NCBI GenBank assembly: GCA_027574665.1
Contig: CM050690.1
Coordinates: 66,559,905-66,623,904 of the forward strand
Length of the DNA: 64,000 bases
Origin: Rhynochetos jubatus
Lineage: Eukaryota > Chordata > Aves > Eurypygiformes > Rhynochetidae
Direction of reading: 5' to 3'
Positions 58,930 through 64,000 of the stretch are shown one piece after another. The notes under the pieces were generated by a model that searched no databases, was not told where the DNA came from, and saw only the letters and a list, made by a program, of their open reading frames with translations. Every line of letters begins with the position of its first letter. The first letter of the stretch is position 1. The position numbers and the translations under genes are program-made.

Positions 58930-61900
58930 CTGGCTGCCTGCCGGCCTGCCCACGAGCCAGTGCACAGAGCTGCAGATTCTGCTGAGATTGTCCAAATGTG
59001 TTAATTTTGTTGCTGCTTTGGGTGTTTTTCATCATCCAAGCAAGAGACAGGTAGAAGAGGTCATTTCTTGCTGCCTTTGAATCCTGTGGCAGGTTTCCCT
59101 TTAATGGCAAAGTGCCAGAATCCATACCTGACCAAATAATTTCATGATTCTGCAGCTTATGGCATTTCCCTGAAAGCGCTTGCTCTGAGCTATGTTTTCC
59201 AGCCAGAATCCCATGGCTCCATAGGACAGATTTTGGCCCTGGGGCTGGTAGCAGTGCAGATGATGCTCTTTCACTTGGCGTCGCTTTCCGTAGAGAACCC
59301 TGGGAGTCCTGCTGGTGGCAATGCCCTCCCTGTTGACTATGGGGCTATGCCTTCCCCTAAATCCACACCTCGGCCATTCTTCATTTTCACTTTTTGACTT
59401 GTGGTCACACTGTGCGACCAGCACCGGCCGTATCAGCACTTTGGCAGGTCAGGACTTCACCAGGGTGGAATACCTTCCTTGCAGTCCCCTCATTTCTGGT
59501 CCTGCAGCAGAGGGTTGCCTTGCACAGGGAGCCACCATGAATGGTGCCCTTGGTGACGAGTCCTTACTCTGGATCCAGTGTCACAGGCAACGGTTCCAGC
59601 AGGTGCAGTTTGAGAGATGTAACCCTAGAGCTGCATGCTCTAAGGAGGCAAAGGATTGCCACACCACATACACCGAGAGTGAGTTTCATCCTCTGACAGA
59701 AAGGGCACTGGTTATGTTATGTGGAAAAATAAACTCCCGCTGTGAACACTGTGCTCACTCTGGCTGTAAGCACAAACCAGTTCATGCTGATACACAAGGC
59801 ATGTGCAAGCTCCTGTGGTTCCTCCCTGCTTGTGGCAGGAGGGATCAAGGAAAAGGCTGGACAGGTGGGTAAAGAAGAATCCTTTACATCCTCCATCTAC
59901 TTTTCAAAGTAACAGCCTGGACCTGGTTCCTGTCTCACTGCCATGGGCAAGCAAGATAGGAGAAATGGAAAGTGGTAGCTCTCCATTTTTAAGCTCAAAA
60001 ACATTAAGAGGAGTATTACACTGAAATTAAAAAGTAATATCTAATTTCTGCTTCTAAGAGATACATGTTTGCCTACTAAGGAGATCAAATTTGAACAGGC
60101 ACAAAGAAACATTTGCATAACAAGATGTAAGAAGTAGCATACTGTAGAAGAGATTTGTAGGGCAGAGCTGAAGTGGCAGTGATTTTTCTGGTGATAGCAA
60201 ATACTCAAATGAATAAACCACAGAGCACTGAGAGCACATGAGAGATACACAGTAGTGCTTAAGGCATTCAGATGAGAGCAGAAATGAGTCTGTTGGAGCT
60301 ATTCCATATCCGAACAAGATGCAAAGTAGTAGAGTTTGCAAGATGCTTGTGTGCACAGAGCTAACAAACAAAATCAGGAAGCAGGAGACCCTGTATTATG
60401 TGTTTTCACAATACATGTCACACATATTGCTTTACATCATGATGTGATACATCATTTGTTTGCATCCACAGCCTGACATAGTTTAAAACAATCAACACAG
60501 TGTTGCAAACCAGCTTGTCATTGTCAATTCTCTAAGCTTTCAGTGACCACTGTTTTGTCCATATAGTTACTCTTTGTCCTTTTAAAAAACATATGGCAAT
60601 ATAGCAAGTATCAAAGCAGGAAGAAAAGAATTTGGCTAAAGCAATACTTCAGCTGTGTCTCTCCTTTCTGAAAGCAGACCTAGTGTTAGACATCTGCAGC
60701 CTGGATGCTAAAGCACTGCACCTTTCCCCTCCTCCCTTAACATCACGCAAATTGCAGTGTTCCCTAATGGCCTTGCACACTCCTGGTCCCACCTTATTCC
60801 TCTGATATTTTAAACCAAATAAAATCTATTTTATGAAGATAAAAGGATAAAATCTACATTTTCTCTTTGACTTGTCCCACAGTTAAAAAATAGCAGGTGG
60901 CAAGTAAATTTTATTTTTTTTATTCAAAATGTCACGTAGTTTTACAGTTAATTATTGAACCTCACAAACGTCAAACAAAACAGTGTGCATTTTTTCAAGA
61001 TGGAAATACAAGAACAGAGATGTTAAATGACCTATTGAAAAGCATAACAGAATATTAATGCATGTTAATATTAATTAAAAAGCATCAAGAAGGAAACAAA
61101 CATAAATAAGTCCTACCCCACCATTTCTTGTATCAGCCATTGTGCCATAGAGTCTTCACCACTGTCCTTGTAACGCAATGCATAGCAGTGTACAACTGCT
61201 TCCACTGATGCTCTACCATTACCAGCTTCATTGCTTAAGATTTTATTTTTTGGTGGATGGGAAAATGTTGCAATAAAATGTTTTCAATATAGATTATTCC
61301 CTGCCTGTAAAAATTATCTCTAAAATCCTCATGTGATTCTTCAATGGTTTATGCTTTGAGAACAGTACATCTTCTACAATTTTTACTGCACAAGCAGGAA
61401 TAATTTAGTATTAATTTTTGAGGGTAGGATATTGGGATAATGAGAAAAGATTACCCTCTTCTTATGGGAAGTCTAGTATGGGCTTTAATTTTCTTAAATT
61501 ATTGCCATCCAAGTTGAACACTAGGGGTCATATTTAGATAACCACTGACATACTGCAGAGCACATCCAGGAATAAAAATAACCACACTCACCAACAGTCC
61601 ATGAATGTTTGAAAATTTGCAGAGCAACAACAGTGATTTTTATGGCACACAGTGCAAATGCTGGTTTTCTGTGAAGGGGTGGGTTGAGTCCTGTATTTCT
61701 GCGCTTTCAGCAGGAGTTTGGAAACACAGTGAGAAGGCTCACATCATGCTCACAGCATCAGACAAACTCTGTGTTTTCCCCTAAAGGGGAATGACCCTCC
61801 ACAGGTGTCTCAGGGTCTGTGCTCTCTTTCATATTTTCAGTGCCCCAACAATTCCAGTTGAGGAGGAGTGGGGCACAATGTTTTTGCTGTTGAGCCAAAG

Positions 61901-62134
61901 TGCTCTTGGGAAACCCAGAAAGTTCATTTAAGAGCCAGTTGCTTCAGCAGATTTACTAAACTTTTGTATACCTACACGTTTCTGGAAGTTAACTTTCACC
62001 ACCTGTAATACCCACACAGAAGAGAGCTGACTCCAAATAAAATACCTTGACATTACATAGGCTCCTGGAAGCCCAGATAATGCCCTTGTGAGGAACAGCA
62101 GTAGCGTAACATTCATTTTTCACCGTCCTTACAG
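58930..62134. other. Unique DNA, no gene recognised
   Basis: A locally GC-richer stretch (59215-59870) keeps several CpGs (GGCGTCGC, TCCGTAG, TGCGACC, CACCGGCCG) and includes a plus-strand frame of 185 codons at 59315-59872 with many Cys and His but no recognised fold. The rest is AT-rich with frequent stops. Confidence 0.4.
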
Positions 62135-62353
62135 TAGTGGAAAGAAACTGCATGGAGATACGTGCTTTTGTGGCAGTGTGGGTCTACGAGTGCTGAGAGA
62201 CAGATGGGTTCTGTTACCCCAAACAAGAAATGCTACGAGGGGCCTGGTGGATGTCTTTGCATTCCCACCATCCCCAGCTGTGCCATGATTCCCTGGCGGC
62301 TGCGGAGGTCTTGCCTGCTCGCACTATTGTGGATTTTCGTAATTCTGGGTTGA
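62135..62353 (+). other. Candidate exon: good acceptor, then a short signal-anchor-like frame
   Basis: A strong 3' splice site (TTCATTTTTCACCGTCCTTACAG without purine breaks close to the AG) ends at 62134. The following 220 bases keep about eight CpGs in AT-rich surroundings. At 62285 an ATG in fair context (GTGCCATGA) opens MIPWRLRRSCLLALLWIF followed by VILG and a stop: a short basic N-terminus plus a hydrophobic run, as in signal peptides or type II membrane anchors. A stop arrives after 22 codons. The only nearby donor (TTC|GTAATTC at 62339) is poor. It may be a cryptic or decayed first coding exon, an untranslated exon, or chance. Confidence 0.2.
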
Positions 62354-64000
62354 CATAAACTTGCAGCATTGTGCTGTTGCGGTTTCATAGAGCCAAATGC
62401 AGAGGTAGAAAACAAGCATTAGCTCATTCCTAATGCCTTTCTGTCTGCATGGCTTGCTTGTTTCCTACGTTATAATTTCCACTGTGTTGTGCAGTCATCT
62501 CTAAAGTCCTAAGTATTGTAGCTTCCACCATTTCCTTTACGAGACTGTCACAATTTGAAATGTCTTGCTGTAAAGGAGGTTTTCCTGACATTCATCCTAA
62601 AATTTCCTTCTCTTAATTTCATCTCATTATTCCTAATTAAACATCCATGTGAAGAATTCCTTCCCACAACTAGAGCCAGATTGCGGCTCTACTTTCATGT
62701 GCATGCAAGCTGAAGAAGGAAAAAGGAACCTCAATTTACCCCTGCACCGTGATTAAATGCAGAACCAGCACCTAGTGACCCTCTGAAGAACATTCTCTCA
62801 AATTTGAAGTGATGAACATGTTAATATATATGGTTAGTTTGAACTTGGATGTTGTAGAAAATAAAAACTGAAAAAAAAGCCGTTCAACATAAATAGAAGA
62901 TGTAGCTGATTTTCACTGACTTAAAACTTTTTAAAGCATTTTTATTGCTATTTCTTACTAAAGATTTGGAGTTACATATACATCATTCAATCTTTGTTTG
63001 AAAATGTCCTGCTACAAGTAAGTATTCTCACTGTTTTGTGGAACTTCTTGCAAAACTCTCTGTTCACTACAACAACTCTTTCTTAAGTGCTTAACTAGTT
63101 ACTCCAAAGCCTTATTTCTTGTACCTTGGCAGTAACAGGTTATCCATCGAAGCGAGGATTCATGATCAGGCATGGTGGTAAGAAACCCTAGATTTGTAGA
63201 TTTGGCTGAAACTCACCAGCACTTTGGGCAATAAGTGTTGTCCTGGTTAAATTCTGATTTACCTCTCTCGTGCTGACATTGAGTTCTCCTGCAGTTTCAG
63301 TTTGAGTATGCTCTATTTTCCTTCTCAAAAAAATGGTTGCACAACACTGCTAATACACTGCGGTTGCTTTGGTTACATCTAACTCAGACACTGAGTCTCA
63401 ACACTGAAAGGAGTAACTGGTGAGATAGTTCAACCCCTAAATATTCTTTGGGAAAACAAAAAGTTCTATTCATATTGAAATTTAGCAGTATAGACTTTTT
63501 TTTGGTTGTTGTTATTGCTGTTAAAATGCATAACCTGTTCACCAAGTTTGCCTTTCAGAAACCCATGTTTTTCCTTGCATATATCAAGTTTATTTCTGGT
63601 TTGATTTCAGAAAAGTCAGAACAGTATCAATTGAGACCCAAAAGGACTAAACCAACTTTTAGCAATCAAAAACCTACAGAAATAAAAAGGAACTTTAATA
63701 AAATTCTCCAATTCCCATTAAATAAACTACCTTTAAAATACACTTGTTTTCTTTAAGATCTCTCGGAAGAGATCAGCTTGTCTTAAGAAACATCTTGGCT
63801 TTAAAAAAAACCCAAAGGACACCAAATACCAACTGTTGAGACTTTGTTCTATTAACCACGACACCAAAAACTGATGTTACTTTCATGCTTTTTCCTGCCT
63901 GGGACAAACACGACATAACTGAGAGCCCAAGCAGACATGGCTTTTCTTACTGTGTGCATGGCTGGATTTGTGGGTTCATTTCTAGCACTCAGGCACACCA
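62354..64000. other. AT-rich DNA to the window end, no gene recognised
   Basis: No repeat or exon is recognised. A 102-codon plus-strand frame at 63448-63756 is Lys/Phe/Ile-rich, as random AT-rich DNA would be, and is not called. Confidence 0.5.

Noticed and set aside
58761..59125. Several frames with Pro- or Gly-rich runs around 58.9 kb.
   Set aside because: They come from the C-rich tract at 58895-58929 and disagree in strand and register.
63448..63756. A 102-codon frame near the window end.
   Set aside because: It is rich in Lys, Phe, Ile and Asn as expected from random AT-rich DNA, with no splice or homology support.

Overview
The window is nuclear DNA from a bird. The evidence is the repeats: several CR1 LINE fragments carrying the avian CR1 3' end and C-terminal reverse-transcriptase peptides, plus seven LTRs of avian ERVL-type families (recognised from memory of family consensus, no search run). 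Background is AT-rich, CpG-poor and full of stop codons, as expected of introns and intergenic DNA. No complete protein-coding gene can be recognised, and no tRNA, rRNA, CRISPR array or bacterial-type operon is visible.

Layout. 1-5.9 kb: unique AT-rich DNA with a perfect nine-copy 19-bp minisatellite (181-351) and one LTR (about 3.78-4.36 kb). 5.9-7.1 kb: a strong CpG island, the clearest promoter here, with an inverted CCAAT box, GC boxes, an RFX X-box-like site and a PRDM1/IRF-type site. The best splice donors in the island are on the minus strand, so transcription to the left is favoured but not proven. A 39-base C-rich tract and a CR1 element lie just to its right. 9.3-10.8 kb: a possible 3' end of a minus-strand gene (open frame, about 1.2 kb of 3'-UTR-like DNA, AATAAA signal). 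10.8-64 kb: mostly intronic or intergenic DNA with LTRs, CR1 fragments, short tandem repeats, several inverted repeats and a few unassigned open frames. At 62.1-62.35 kb there is a good plus-strand splice acceptor followed by a short frame resembling a signal anchor.

How it may fit together (inference). Six of seven LTRs lie on the plus strand. LTRs inside introns tend to lie antisense to the host gene, so this agrees with a minus-strand gene entering from the right and ending near 9.3 kb. A second transcription unit would then start at the CpG island, probably running left. I could not name either gene. I found no convincing undescribed system. The items most worth following are the minisatellite, the promoter motif combination, the candidate 3' end, the 22-bp perfect palindrome and the acceptor-plus-anchor at 62.1 kb.
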